Positions 1 through 10,990 of a stretch of 64,000 nucleotides of DNA are shown here, one piece after another. A program made the translations under genes and the position numbers. The DNA is from Cyrtodaria siliqua (Eukaryota; Mollusca; Bivalvia; Adapedonta; Hiatellidae), in NCBI GenBank assembly GCA_037043455.1, contig JAWPHD010004474.1, positions 1 through 64,000 on the forward strand. Direction: 5' to 3'. Within the stretch, counting starts at the first letter, position 1. The number at the start of each line of letters is the position of its first letter. The notes beneath the pieces are model-generated. The model did not search any database and was not told where the DNA came from. It saw only the letters and a list, made by a program, of their open reading frames with translations.

Positions 1-59
1 TTATAACTGTACACAGTTATGAAATCTAATTTGAGTTGTTCTATTTTTAAAAACCTGAT

Positions 60-130
60 TGGAACAGGCAATCATTTTACATGTTCGTGATCCTGATGAT
101 ATTCATTTTGATAATGTATCTGTTTATACA
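60..130. repeat. Short segment repeated beside both LINE fragments
   Basis: This stretch (ATCATTTTACATGTTCGTG and what follows) recurs at about 3496-3552. There it directly abuts the 3' end of the second LINE fragment. Here about 620 bp of unrelated sequence separates it from the first LINE fragment, which suggests that copy was interrupted or rearranged. Confidence 0.6.
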
Positions 131-751
131 TGTATTTTGTTCTTTTTAGCTTATCTAGTTTAGCACCGGTGTTAATGACAAAATAACAAGTTTTATTTCA
201 ATAGCAAATATTATTTGCATATTGTATTAGGTATTCGCTAAATACTACCTGATACTTTATATTTTTGAAGATAGCATCGAACATTGTTTTATACTGCCAT
301 ATCTGATAGGGCAGCAACGATACTCCTACATGACGATATACGATATCTCGATATACAGGGCTCACGATGCGATACATTTATCAACTGATACAGTTAACGA
401 TCCCATCCAGCAAATATATATGTTTTTGTATCCATTTTCAAACATTCATAGTTATCTCTTTTCAAGAATGTCCATCTTATTCCTGAATAGGATAGCCTTC
501 CTGGCAATACAAATTGACCCATGTCTTAAATATCAACAAGACTCGTTACTCAAAGCAGAGCGTACATATGTTTGTATTGTGTTTTTTTTCGGAGTTTTTG
601 GTTAATCGCTGGACCTTTAATATCTAGGTCTTTAACGTTCACCAAATATTCGAAACACCGCTGTATTTTGCCGTATGTTCGGTTTTACATGTACATTTTT
701 ATGGGAATTTAAGGAATAGGCAATACCTCTTGTGTCCCATATTCCAAATCC
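131..751. other. Unannotated AT-rich stretch
   Basis: No coding, RNA or repeat signal could be supported here. The 91-codon open frame at 330-605 has no recognisable motif and lies between two pieces of a repeat, so it is not called. Confidence 0.4.
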
Positions 752-1730
752 CGAGTCCAAATCAGTATCTTGAATCATTCGATGAGATTCTGACACGTCT
801 CTGTTCAAGAGAGTACTTATTTAAATGTGAAAGTCTTTCTGAGATTTCTTAGCACTGGTACTGGTTTGGTTGCTCGGTGGTATATTTTTTCTAAACATGA
901 AATATGCTTACGATAATAAGGGCTCCAAACCTGAACACAATATTCTAATAGAGGACGTATATAACTGGTATATATAATAACAAAGATTTTTTTATCAGAG
1001 TGTTTAAAAATTATTTTCAAATAACCGAGACCTTGCATCGCTTTCTTTGCTGGCGCACTACACTGCTTACTTGGCTTTCCATTTTTACTGATAATACCTC
1101 CCAAATCACTTTCTGAATCTGAATTTTCAATATCTATATTGTTTATATATTCTGCATTATCATTACCAAAATGGATTGTTTCACACTTGGCTACTTAAAT
1201 CTCGGAATCCCTAGATCTGACAATGATTGTAATGTATTTAAATCATCTTGCAATATATTCATATTTTTACAGGAATTGAAAATCTTTGTATCATTCACAA
1301 AAAAGCTGTGATTTACTGCCAATAATATATGGTAGTTCATTTATAAAGAGTATAAACATAAGAGGCCCCAATACTTATCCTTGGGTACCCCACTTAAGAC
1401 GTCTTTTTCTGTAGATGACTGTCCTCTAATAACTATTGTTTGTTTACGTCCAGTAAGAAAACCTTTTATCCATTAAAAGACCTTACCCTGTATCCCGTAA
1501 GCCTGTATCCAGTTTCAATAAAAGTCTCATGTTCAACTGAATCAAGTGCACTTCGGTAGTCAAGATATACAACATCTGTAGTTACCTTTTACAAAGATAT
1601 GTTGATTTTTGCTGATCACATGTTCTGAATTCAAGTGAACAAGCATGCTTTCTTTGAATATTGATTCAATTATTTTACAAGAAACACATGTTAAACACAT
1701 GTTGCTTTTTTGGTTAGAGAATAGTTCATG
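752..1730 (-). mobile_element. Degenerate non-LTR retrotransposon (LINE) fragment, RT region
   Basis: On the minus strand the stretch 817-1104 reads as the end of a reverse-transcriptase ORF, with the typical phrase RPLLEYCVQVWSP followed by LEKIYHRATK. This is the usual segment after the RT domain in CR1/L2/Jockey-like LINEs. Further upstream (about 1370-1400) lies the decayed equivalent of the SGVPQGSVLGPL motif, which is intact in the sister fragment at 4310-4350. Stops and small indels break the frame throughout, and the 5' end stops at the H repeat near 1731. It is a dead, 5'-truncated copy. The clade assignment is inference. Confidence 0.8.
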
Positions 1731-1890
1731 ACGGGGTTTCTTTATTTACACTGTCCCGTATTTTGGGATGAAGTAGGGTAAGTGTGAGGCGCCCTATAAA
1801 CTGGTTTAAACCCCCAAACGGCCTATTTTGCCACTGACCGTTCCAAGGTGATAGCCCTACTGTCAACCTGTTTTGTGTGTGTGATACCTT
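1731..1890 (+). repeat. Dispersed repeat family H, partial copy 1
   Basis: The segment contains the family phrases TTTACACTGTCCCG, GGTTTAAACC and CTGACCGTTCCAAGG, which recur at 7895-8030, 10760-10850 and 25480-25610 and in reverse near 22900-23020. It has no coding frame and its class is unknown. It lies directly between the LINE fragment and MITE N1. Confidence 0.65.
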
Positions 1891-1904
1891 TATTCCTTAT
1901 TAAC

Positions 1905-2397
1905 CATTACGTGTTCCGAGTATTAACTTTCATACCCCATCCAACCCCTGCTCCAAGAAGGGAAAACGGGGTTAATAGTTAAAACATATTTATTTTTACA
2001 TCGATTGCGAAACAAGTTATTGCAACTTATATTAATCACTCTCGATGGCTTCCTGTATAGAACCAGTACTAAGCAATGTGGATTAATTATCTTGCTCAAG
2101 GATAAATAACGTGGCCGCGGCGAGGATCGAACCCACCACCTCTCGATCTGGAGTTCGGCGCTGTAGCACTGGACTACGCACTCCACTACGGGGTTGGCTT
2201 AAAACCTTAATTCCGGCATAAAACGTTTGCAAATTGTCAAATTAAAACATGTAATATGTAATTTTAAACAGGTTATCACGTTTTGTTTCAATAAACAATG
2301 TTTTTAAACGTGTTTTATTGTCGAAATATCGCTTATAAAATCCTGCTAATATAACCTTTCCCATCGCTTAATGGAATTAAGGCGGGACCACGTAATG
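1905..2397 (+). mobile_element. MITE family N1, copy 1, split by a SINE
   Basis: The ends are inverted repeats: the left end reads CATTACGTGTTCC and the right end GGACCACGTAATG (perfect form CATTACGTGGTCC). Two further copies lie at 8550-8826 and 17832-18114, each about 280 bp. Here the element measures 493 bp because a 214-bp SINE with an 8-bp target-site duplication lies inside it. It has no transposase frame, so it is non-autonomous. The superfamily is unassigned, because no clear duplication flanks the element. Confidence 0.85.
1974..2187 (-). mobile_element. tRNA-derived SINE nested in MITE N1
   Basis: On the minus strand the element begins at 2187 with a tRNA-like head. An A-box-like GCGTAGTCCAGTG and a B box GGGTTCGATCC flank a loop reading CTCCAGA (CCA anticodon position), but the anticodon stem pairs poorly, so it is not a working tRNA. 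A body of about 130 bp follows. Identical 8-bp direct repeats ACGGGGTT flank it at 1966-1973 and 2188-2195. Comparison with the empty MITE copy at 17832-18114 shows this segment is absent there, which confirms an insertion. Confidence 0.85.
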
Positions 2398-3485
2398 TTT
2401 GTCGTTTTGCGTGTTTTTGTGTTTACTGTGTTCTGTGAAAGCTCCATTTCATGTTCGACTTATATATTTATTTTCAGAAATAACGTATCACTTTACTAAA
2501 TAACTTAAACAAGTTATGTTTTACCCCCAAAGATACATGCCTATGGCTACACGTGAAATGTGGCTAATTATTCAGAAACAGCTTATTTAAGTTATTTTTC
2601 TTCATTATCCATATTAATATGTAATAACCAACACAAGGATGACCCAACAAAAATAGGGGAATCTTTCGTTTAAACTAAGCTAATGACATATTAATCAACC
2701 TCCTGATACATCTAGTTATTTATATGTGTGGTAAATAATAAACAATAACTTGTAGGAGTTATGTTGGACCCTTCAGATTAAGAAATAACGTGTTTAAGTT
2801 AGATAAATTGTATAAGTTATTTAGATAACTTGTATAAGTTATTTAGCAAGTAACTTAAATTAGTTAACACTACTTACTGTCTATGTACCCTGTCGATGTA
2901 ACATTTTAAATGGAACTTAAAAATGGTAAACATTTTAACCGCATAATATTGATGATGTGATTACTTGTAAAACAGAAAAGATTAACATCATTAATGTCAT
3001 TTTTTGTTTATAACTTTGATAACATTTTAAATTTTATAAATGAGTTTCTGTGAATCTGTGTTCTGACGAATCTGTGTGGTGTGACAGTAGAGTCAAGAGG
3101 CATGTTATGTGAATACACCTTTCTAAACTGTACATGCCGCTTATCATTTGTAATACGACCCAGTTTTCAGAAAGAAGAGTTGGGTTCTAATATGCTAATT
3201 ATGCTAATAGTTCCCTGTCCATTGTGTATGTTTTGTATTTGAACCTCGATCTGCAGTCATTGATATAACTTATTTGAGTTATATTTTATGTAACTTAAAA
3301 ATATAGAAGCACAGAGCACATCTCTGGAAGCCATTATATTTTGCAAATAGACATAATTAATATTACTGTAAACGAAAATGTCCTGCTGCATGACCACGTT
3401 GACTGCAGAGTGATGTAGTATTAATGTTAAACCCATGACACTTAAAAATATAAGTAACTTAATAATGTTATATAACTGTACACTT
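2398..3485. repeat. Region dense in ATAACTT/AAGTTAT palindromes
   Basis: Many short inverted pairs of the form ATAACTT-spacer-AAGTTAT occur here (for example near 2499-2518, 2740-2760, 2801-2850 and 3263-3282). The 2490-2625 part is repeated in diverged form at 5265-5345 and 5385-5555, so at least some pairs belong to a dispersed element. No credible coding frame is present. Confidence 0.55.
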
Positions 3486-4780
3486 TGTAAACAGACTATC
3501 ATTTTACATGTTCGTGATCCTGAGGATATTCATTTATGATAGTGTATCTGTTTCATTGATTTATCACTCGTATGCTGAAGAAGTTTTGTCTCAAAGACAG
3601 ACCTTTTACAAGCCTCGGCTTAAATAACTTCATACTGTGTCCTTTCGTTGCATGTGTGGTATGATCAGTAACTTTAAACAATGATGAAGAGTCCAAATCA
3701 TATTTATGTTTCAGTATCTTGAATGTTTCGATGAGATCGCCTCTGACACGTCCCTGTTCAAAAGAGTACATATTTAAAGCTGAAAGTATTTTTTCATATC
3801 TGAGATCTCTTAGCTCTGGTACTAGTTTGGTTGCTCGATGATGTATTCTTTTCTAAACATTCAATATCCTTACGATAATAAGAACTCCAAGCCTGAATAC
3901 AATATTATAATAGAGGACGTACATAACTGGTATATATAATAAAAAAGCTTATTTTATCACTGTTTTCTAATAAGCGTATCGTTGCAGCACTTTCTTTGCT
4001 GCTGCACTACACTGCTCATTTGGCTTTCTATTCTTACTGATAATAACTCCCCAATCCCTTTTTTAATCTGAATTTTCAATGTCTATATGTTTTAATTTGT
4101 AAGTATTTCTGGAGCATCATAACCAAATGGATTGTTTTACACTTGGCTACATTAAATCTCAGAAGCCATATATTTGACCATTATTGTAATGTTTTTAAAT
4201 CATCTTGTAATATATTCATATATTTACATGAATTGAAAATCTTTGTATCATCCGCCAAAAAATGTGATTTTAATATCTGGTAGTTCATTTATAAAGAGTA
4301 TAAACAAAAGAGGCCCCAATACTGATCCTTGGGGTACTCCACTTAAGACGTCTTTTTCCGTAGATGACTGGCCTCTAATAACTACTGCTTGTTAACGTCC
4401 AGTCATAAAATCGTTTATCCAATTTAAAACCTTACCCTGTAACTCTTAAGCCTCCAATTTCACTAACTGTCTTTCAAGTTCAGCTGAATCAAATGCACTT
4501 TGTTAGACAAGATATACAATATTTGTGGATATAATATACCATTGTCTTAATCATTAGTGACTGATTCTAGAGTTTCTAGCAGGTTTGTTAGTCATTGTTA
4601 CCTTTTACAAAGCCATGTTGATTTTTGCTGATCAAATGTTCTGAATTCAAGTGAAAAAAAATGCTTTCTCTGATTCACGTATTTTACAAGAAACACATGT
4701 TAAAGTAACCGATCTATAGTTCATAACAGAGATTCTAGGACCTTACTTAAGAAGAGGGGTGAACTTTTCCCACTTTGCCC
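3486..4780 (-). mobile_element. Degenerate LINE fragment, RT to C-terminus
   Basis: On the minus strand the order is: a decayed N-terminal RT segment (NYR.V.LT.V near 4680-4740), the RT motif SGVPQGSVLGPL (about 4315-4350), then at 3553-3771 a readable C-terminal tail containing RGDLIETFKILK, GHSMKLFKP and FFSIRVINQ. These are hallmarks of CR1/L2/Jockey-type LINE ORF2 ends. Frameshifts and stops make it non-functional. It is clearly related to the fragment at 752-1730 but better preserved at its 3' end. Confidence 0.85.
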
Positions 4781-5264
4781 ACACAAGGTGAGCTCTGCTA
4801 TCTTCTGACAACTCTCAGTGTTTGTTTTTTGTTGTTGTTGTTGTTGTTTTTTTGTTGTTTTTTCTTTTTTTTGGGAACATAACAATTGGGAATTTTAGCG
4901 CGAATTTTCGTAAACAAGGAAATAGATCCATTAAAACTTTAATGTCAGAATTTGATCATTAATACTGTTAACTGTACACCAAGTCAACGGAGGCAATTAA
5001 AAGCGTTTTGTACTCTATAAATGTGACATATTTACCAAAATTGTTTCTATTTCTTCAAAATTGGGTAAAAAAAAGATATGTTTTGGCATTCGAAATATGA
5101 CCGAAAAACGGCTATTAAAACAGCCCCCAAAAACACTGAGTCTTGTTTAGATTAGGAATGGGACCAACATATTCGACTGAAAAGGAAGACTGTCCAACCC
5201 ACATTATGTAGACACTTCAGTCTTGTTTTAATTTGGGGATAAGTTCAGAGGTGTAATTGATTTA
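4781..5264. other. Unannotated stretch with T/TTG low complexity
   Basis: Low-complexity TTG and T runs lie at about 4823-4873. The rest shows no supported feature. Confidence 0.5.
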
Positions 5265-5560
5265 TTACTAAATAACTTTAACAAGTTATGATTTACCCCC
5301 AAAAAACACATGCCTATAGCCAAATGTGAACTATGGTAAACTTTTCAGAAATAACTTATTTATTTTGTACCGATTTCATTTATTTACTAAATAACTTTAA
5401 CAAGTTATGTTTTACCCTAAAACAATGCCTATGGCCACAAGTGAAATATGGTGATGAACTTTTCAGAAATAACGTCTTTAAACTATTTTGCTACTTTCTC
5501 CATATTATTATGTAACTCATTTAAGTTATTAGTAGGTAACTAATATCAGTTACACCCCTG
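5265..5560. repeat. Tandem copies of the AAGTTAT-containing repeat
   Basis: Two adjacent copies (about 5265-5345 and 5385-5555) share the phrases TAACTTTAACAAGTTATG, ATGCCTATGGCC and TTTTCAGAAATAAC with the segment at 2490-2625. A related piece, including AGTTACACCCCTGAC, recurs at 6240-6360. A 60-codon frame at 5333-5515 is an accident of the repeat. Confidence 0.65.
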
Positions 5561-6597
5561 ACAATTAAAAGCTTGAATAAACTATTGCTAAACCTTGCGG
5601 AGAAGAATTGTTGGCAAATTAGTTAACAACAAAGATGAAAGAACCATAAAAAATATCAGATGTTGCAGGAATATTATTGTTTTGATAGAAAACAGATTTA
5701 CAAACAGATGAATATCTGAAACTTATTTCAGTTATTTTGAGAAAAAAAAGCTCTAATAACCTAAACAAGTTATTTTTCTAACTTTTGCCTGATGGATAAG
5801 ACTGAGACACATCGCAATCTGTTTATACATATTACATGATTATGTTGATCATTTTATTGATGTGTTATCTGTATCATTTTAAGTTTACATGTGTAAGAAA
5901 CTAAATGTATGGTATATTAAAATGAACACCATCTTAATGGCAGAGACCTATTGGGTTACTTCCCATACAATTGTAACATGTTTTCACCTTTTTATTCAAA
6001 CATATTCTATCAAACATGTTACCCATAATAGCGATCTATTTCATGCATACTTACCATTTTCATAACTTTAAAATATTTAACATAACACATTTTCTGTAGG
6101 CTCACTGATTTAGCATAGTTGACAGGGCAGTACTGATAACTGAATATAGTTATTCCAGCAAGGGACTTAAATCTTACAATGAAGTGTTAATTAAACAATC
6201 ATATAAATAAGTTGTTTCCCTTGGAAAGGTGTTTACATTTACTCATAACTTATTTAAGTTATCTATCGAACTGTATTCAAAGGGAGAAAACTCCTGAATT
6301 ATTGATAAAATAACCCATTAAAGTTATTCGAAAATAACTTCAATCAGTTACACCCCTGACTGTCTAGTCAAATAATTGAATAATAACTCTCGGTATCTGG
6401 ATGATGTATTAAACATTTTAATAGACAATCCTTTCGTTTCGACTATGCTAAATAAGGTGTACACTAAATAACTTCAACACCAACTATAACAAAGCTAATA
6501 GCCCAGTTTTGTATTAATAATTTTACTTGAACGTGTCCCTTTAAAATCTCTTCAGCTTTTAGCACAATATGCTCACAGGAAGTTGGATATTACGACA
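5561..6597. other. Unannotated AT-rich stretch with one AAGTTAT repeat piece
   Basis: About 6240-6360 resembles the end of the 5385-5555 repeat. Nothing else is supported. Confidence 0.45.
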
Positions 6598-7045
6598 CTG
6601 CATGTCCAAGAGTAATAATTTGCTACCCTTACTGTAAATCACTGTTAGACATACATTGCATGAGCAAATTGTGTTAGTCAATTCAATATCAGATGAACAG
6701 GCCCGCTCAATAAAGTTTTGTATGAAGTAAACATATAAAGCAGTTTTTTCCTTAATTGTGTTTTGGTTTTATTTTTGTTCCAAAACAATAAAGAATTACC
6801 AGAACGGTTTTGTATTTAGTACAGCTAAATTATTAACATATTTTTCTTCATTGAAGTCAAGTATATTGCATTTGTTTTAGCTATAACTTAGATAATATTC
6901 AATATAGCAATGCCAGGTAAAGAAATAACTTTAATCTGGACACAATTTATATATCTGAACTGCTCGGTATTGTAGCATGTTAGCAGTAAATAAGCAAGCT
7001 TCCCATGCTTTTTCAATGACCAGTTAGCGTTGGGAAATATGTCTT
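6598..7045 (+). repeat. Dispersed repeat family K, copy 1
   Basis: Shared phrases are ACTGTAAATCACTGTTAGA, GGCCCGCTCAATAAAG and, at the far end, GTTGGGAAATATGTCTTTA. Related copies are at 19146-19350 and 20651-20824, its direct duplicate at 21286-21461, and an inverted piece at 20860-21020. No coding frame is visible and the class is unknown. Confidence 0.55.
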
Positions 7046-7564
7046 TACAAGCTCTTCGGTAGTTACCGAACTGTGCAATAGTTTGATATTGCCTCGATTC
7101 TGGATTTGAATCTCTCAGTTAAAATGGAGAAATAATACTAGTAAGCACAGTTTTTGTAAGAGATATGGTTTTAATTTCGATTTCATTAATTATCCCTAAT
7201 TAGACTGGGATGTTATCATAGCAAGACATTGTAGGCTATATGTTTCTCAACCATCTTTTTTCGAGAGCTTGTATTCGAGTTCAGGACTTAAATATTCGTA
7301 ACCTTTGCATAACTAAAACGCAACTCTAGGAGGGCTACCGTTAACATGAACTTCGGAAAACTTTTGCAAACTTTTATTGTCGAAACACTAGCTGCTTTTA
7401 AAATAAAATAAAGTAATTTAAAAACTCATCAAGGACGATCATAATCTGACTTATATGTTAACGTGATTTATAAACTTCCTATCTGGTCATGTTCACTTTC
7501 ATACAATCATTTGTAAACTTGTTAAACAGTTTATCAAAAGAGGTTATGACCCTATCATTTTGTA
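7046..7564. other. Unannotated stretch
   Basis: AT-rich sequence with no feature I can support. Confidence 0.4.
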
Positions 7565-8190
7565 ATTCACTGCAGGTTTAATGGATGACCCAATTACAGT
7601 TCGCCACCATGATTTTCTCTTTGATTGTGCGATTAATGGGTCGATTGTGGACACTAGGATGACGTCTACCTTAATCCGGAAAGGGCTGTAACCTATCATG
7701 TTTGTCTCCTTATTGTCTTGTCACGCCCTTCGTGGTTTATTATATTGTTGTTCTGGCTTCTGATACTCCATTGACTACTTGCTTTATGACGTTCTATTCT
7801 TTTTTATATTCATATATGCATGATCATCTTTGTGTTACACATATACTGTCTAGTAATTCTGCCTGCTTTGTTGGATGATATAACCTAGCGGGGATTTCTT
7901 TACACTGTCCCGTTTTAGTGGGATAACGATAGTGTAAGATTGAGGTTTGGTGCGCCCTTAAACCTGCTTGAAGCCCGCAGCGGCATTTTCAACACTGACC
8001 GTTTTAATGCGGTGGCCGTATTATCAACCATTATATGTTTGTGATGTCACATAAATTGTCTAACCTTTTAACTGTTATTTTGTTTTATTGCGTGTTATGA
8101 TTGACTGTGGTCTTACCTTCAATTCTGCATTTCCTGTTCCACTTTTACATCTACTTTTGAAGAAAACATAACCATGATAATTTATACTGT
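7565..8190 (+). repeat. Dispersed repeat family H, long copy
   Basis: About 600 bp align by eye with 25145-25740. Shared phrases in order are CAGTTC.CCACTATG, ATGATGACGTCTACCT (here AGGATGACGTCTACC), CATGATCATCTTTGTGTTA, GGATATAACCT, ACTGTCCCG and CTGACCGTT. It is longer than the partial copies at 1731 and 10756. No protein motif or terminal inverted repeat was found. It could be the untranslated end of a retroelement, which is inference. Confidence 0.65.
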
Positions 8191-8549
8191 CAGAAAAGGT
8201 CTGTCAGATAGGACATGTAGGAAATCTCCGACGTTGCAAATATTTCACACTGTATAGCGTTTATATTGTGGTGCAATTCATTTTTATTTAGCGTTACACT
8301 CATTAAAAATAGTTTAGATAGTATAATCATATACCTCATCAGATATCCGTATATTGCCCCGGCAACGGTCCCATACATCGCAAATTCTCCTTTGTTTTGC
8401 GTATTAGGCATGGTTTAACGGTAACAGAGATTGACGTCGTAGTTTCGATTGGTTAAACAAGTTACATGTTGTACACCAGACGTATACTTTCAGTGCATAT
8501 CATGAAATGCATTGGCTCCGGGAAACATGTCTTACACTCCTAATACTAA
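8191..8549. other. Unannotated stretch
   Basis: The 73-codon minus frame at 8190-8411 has no recognisable motif and is not called. Confidence 0.4.
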
Positions 8550-8826
8550 CATTACGTGCTCCCGCCTTAATTCCATTAAGCGATGGAAAAGGTTATAGCA
8601 GGATATTATAACGGAATTTTTTTGACAATAAAACAAGTTTAAAAACATTTTTTACTGAAAAAATGCGATAACCTGTTTAAAATTACCCATTAAATGTTTT
8701 AATTTTACAATAAGCCAACTTTTTAAGACGAAATTAAGGTTTTATTTCATCACCAGCTAACCCCCTTTTCGCTCTGGAGAAGGGGTTGGATGGGGGTATG
8801 AAAGTTAATACTCGGACCACGTAATG
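8550..8826 (-). mobile_element. MITE family N1, copy 2 (uninterrupted)
   Basis: A 277-bp element runs from CATTACGTGCTCC to GGACCACGTAATG, reversed relative to copies 1 and 3. The internal order (CCGCCTTAATTCCATTAAGCG near one end, AACCCC.TTT.GC near the other) matches the other copies. It has no coding capacity. Confidence 0.85.
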
Positions 8827-9616
8827 AGGGTACAATATCAGCACAATTTGAATAACGCTTCAGTAGTAGCATATCAGCAACATCATGCAGTTAGCTTACC
8901 CTTATTCGTAAGAGTGTGTATATCTGTTCTAAAAGGACAATAATGTAAAAAAAAAAAAATACAACATTTGTATCTATTTGTTAAAGTTTTCCAACAGTTT
9001 TTATACGTGACTTATTGTCCAAAACGCCTCTTATTCACGCAACTATATTTTGTTAGCCAAAGATACAATTAGGGAAATCTGTTCAAGTGTTTTCAAAATG
9101 CCTCTCTTTTATGCGACCGTAATTATTTTGCCTACGATAAAATTAGGGCCATATGTTTTGAATATAAATGGCTTGCTGCGCCACACATTTAACGTATACA
9201 CTAACTGATTTCTTGTTATGACTTCTGTTTCCTGATCCTATAAAATATCGGTATTTCAATGTATAATCAGGTCTCGTGATTTCCATTACTAGAACCCAGA
9301 AGACACACGTATCACAAGCAAGTGGAGCAAACTATTTTTGTCTGTTTCTAGATAGGTGGTAAATATTGATTATATTATTGTAATTGCGGTGACAAGATCG
9401 TTTAATAAAGAAACATAGGGACAACCAGTTGATACTCCTAATTTCTTGCTTATAAGTCAATTCAGTAACCGTTCTATTAAGTGTTAATCCATTGCCTGTA
9501 CATATCAATGATCGTTCAAGCTGTTTTATTTGACCGACCGTTTAAACGGTACTAATGTTTCAGAACGTCATAAGTATACAAAATAAATAATATAAATACA
9601 ATGAACAGCACATGAC
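8827..9616. other. Unannotated stretch
   Basis: AT-rich with a short A run at 8947-8959. About 9118-9230 resembles 15250-15360 (phrases TATGTTTTG.A.ATAAATG and GCG.CACA), so a diverged repeat may be present, but its limits are unclear. Confidence 0.35.
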
Positions 9617-9985
9617 TGATCCTTTTCAGTATTTATTGACATTCACAGTTAGTCTAGCGTTTGTTTAGAGCTGTGTGGCGGCCGTAAATTTATTGACATT
9701 CACAGTTAGTCTAGCGTTTGTTTAGAGCTGTGTGGCGGCCGTAAAATGTTGCCCCGACTACAAATCCTTAGTGTTCATGATTACCTACTGGTCCTTAGGG
9801 ATCATGAAGCCCAGTATTTGTGGCTTTAACGTAGAATATCGCTTACGCCGGTACTAGGAGGCGTGAGAGGTAGTGCACTTTACATTACCTCTCATGAACA
9901 GATCCATTAAAACCGAGTCTGCTACTTTATCTTTTGTTTATGTTTGTTGCTTCCAAGGGATCCCCTTTTCAGTATTTATACAACT
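9617..9985 (+). repeat. Dispersed repeat family R, copy 1
   Basis: Shared family phrases are GCGTTTGTTTAG, GTGTGGCGGCCGTAAA, CCCCGACTACAAATC, GGCGTGAGAGGT, ACCGAGTCTGCTAC and TTTGTTGCTTCCAAGG. CTTTTCAGTATTTAT occurs at both the beginning and the end, which suggests the unit can be tandemly phased. Other copies are at 15838-16185, 23795-24002, 48362-48600 (reverse) and a piece at 52125-52185 (reverse). Confidence 0.7.
9632..9745 (+). repeat. Perfect 57-bp tandem duplication inside R copy 1
   Basis: The 57-bp segments 9632-9688 and 9689-9745 are identical base for base, so the duplication is recent or the tract is being homogenised. The related R copy at 15905-15957 has this segment once. Confidence 0.9.
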
Positions 9986-10755
9986 TAGGTGACCACAAAA
10001 TCGTTCAAGTGAGGAAAGTTGTTACTAAATATACTTTAGATTACAGTTTTGCGGTTTCTAAGTATGCGTTACCATAATCGTAACTGCATTTACTGCATTG
10101 CAAAATTGAAAACATTGTCTATTATTACATATTGAATTACTTTTTGCATTTGCAGACTTGTTCAGCATGATGCGGTTTACCAGAAACGGTTAAAACCTAT
10201 ATCGACATGTAATATCGATATAATCAGTAGGCATGCAGTTATGTTCCAGATTAGTAACGCAATCTTCATCACTCTTTATGTTGTGCATTGTCCGTACTGT
10301 TTATTGATTATTTACCTGGGCTCCGTTTTATGAAATAATTTACGACCATTTTGATCGTAAATCAATATCTTAAATGCTTCATTATACATTATACGTTTCA
10401 AATAAACGTGATTTCATATCATTTTCTTATACATGTGATATGGCTGCACTACGTACAAACATAATTGTCTACATTGAACGCTCAGGTGGAAAAAAAAAAG
10501 AACGATTTTAAACTTTGAGACTTATCGTACGATGTTTAATAAAACAGGGCCCAGGATCATTTGATGTATGTTGTGGTCCCATACATTGCGTTTAGGTGAT
10601 ATGGTTTCTAAAGGACATTCTTTTCCTTTTAACATTATGTGTACATGATCTGTTGATGTCATGCTAATAACCACGAGTTGACTGTTGTAAATGCTCGCGG
10701 AAACGTGTTTGGCTTGAGGAAGCTTCCACAAAACAAACGACGTATATGACATTTA
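9986..10755. other. Unannotated stretch
   Basis: No supported feature. The 76-codon minus frame at 10522-10752 shows no recognisable domain. Confidence 0.4.
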
Positions 10756-10990
10756 AACTTTGGTTTGGTGCACCCTAGAACCGGTTTGAACCTCCCAGTG
10801 GCCTACTTTGACCCTGACCGTTCCAAGGCGGTAGCCCTATTTTCAACCCTTTTGTGTTTGTGATGTCGTTTGTATTTATTTTTACTTTTGCCTTCTTGTT
10901 TGTCTGTTTGTGTGTTTGTTTCTGTGTTTTGTGGTTGACTGTCCTCCTTGAATGCTACTTTCCCTGTCCGATCTTTTTATATTTATTTTT
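10756..10990 (+). repeat. Dispersed repeat family H, partial copy 3
   Basis: It contains TTGGTGCACCCTAGAAC, CTGACCGTTCCAAGGCGG and TTTGTGTTTGTGATGTCGTT, matching 25528-25625 and 7950-8050. The 83-codon frame at 10854-11105 arises from a T/G-rich part of the repeat and is not called. Confidence 0.65.

Noticed and set aside
7565..8190. Family H considered as a long terminal repeat
   Set aside because: The copies do not start with TG and end with CA at matching positions, no primer-binding site is visible, and no paired copy flanks a coding interior.
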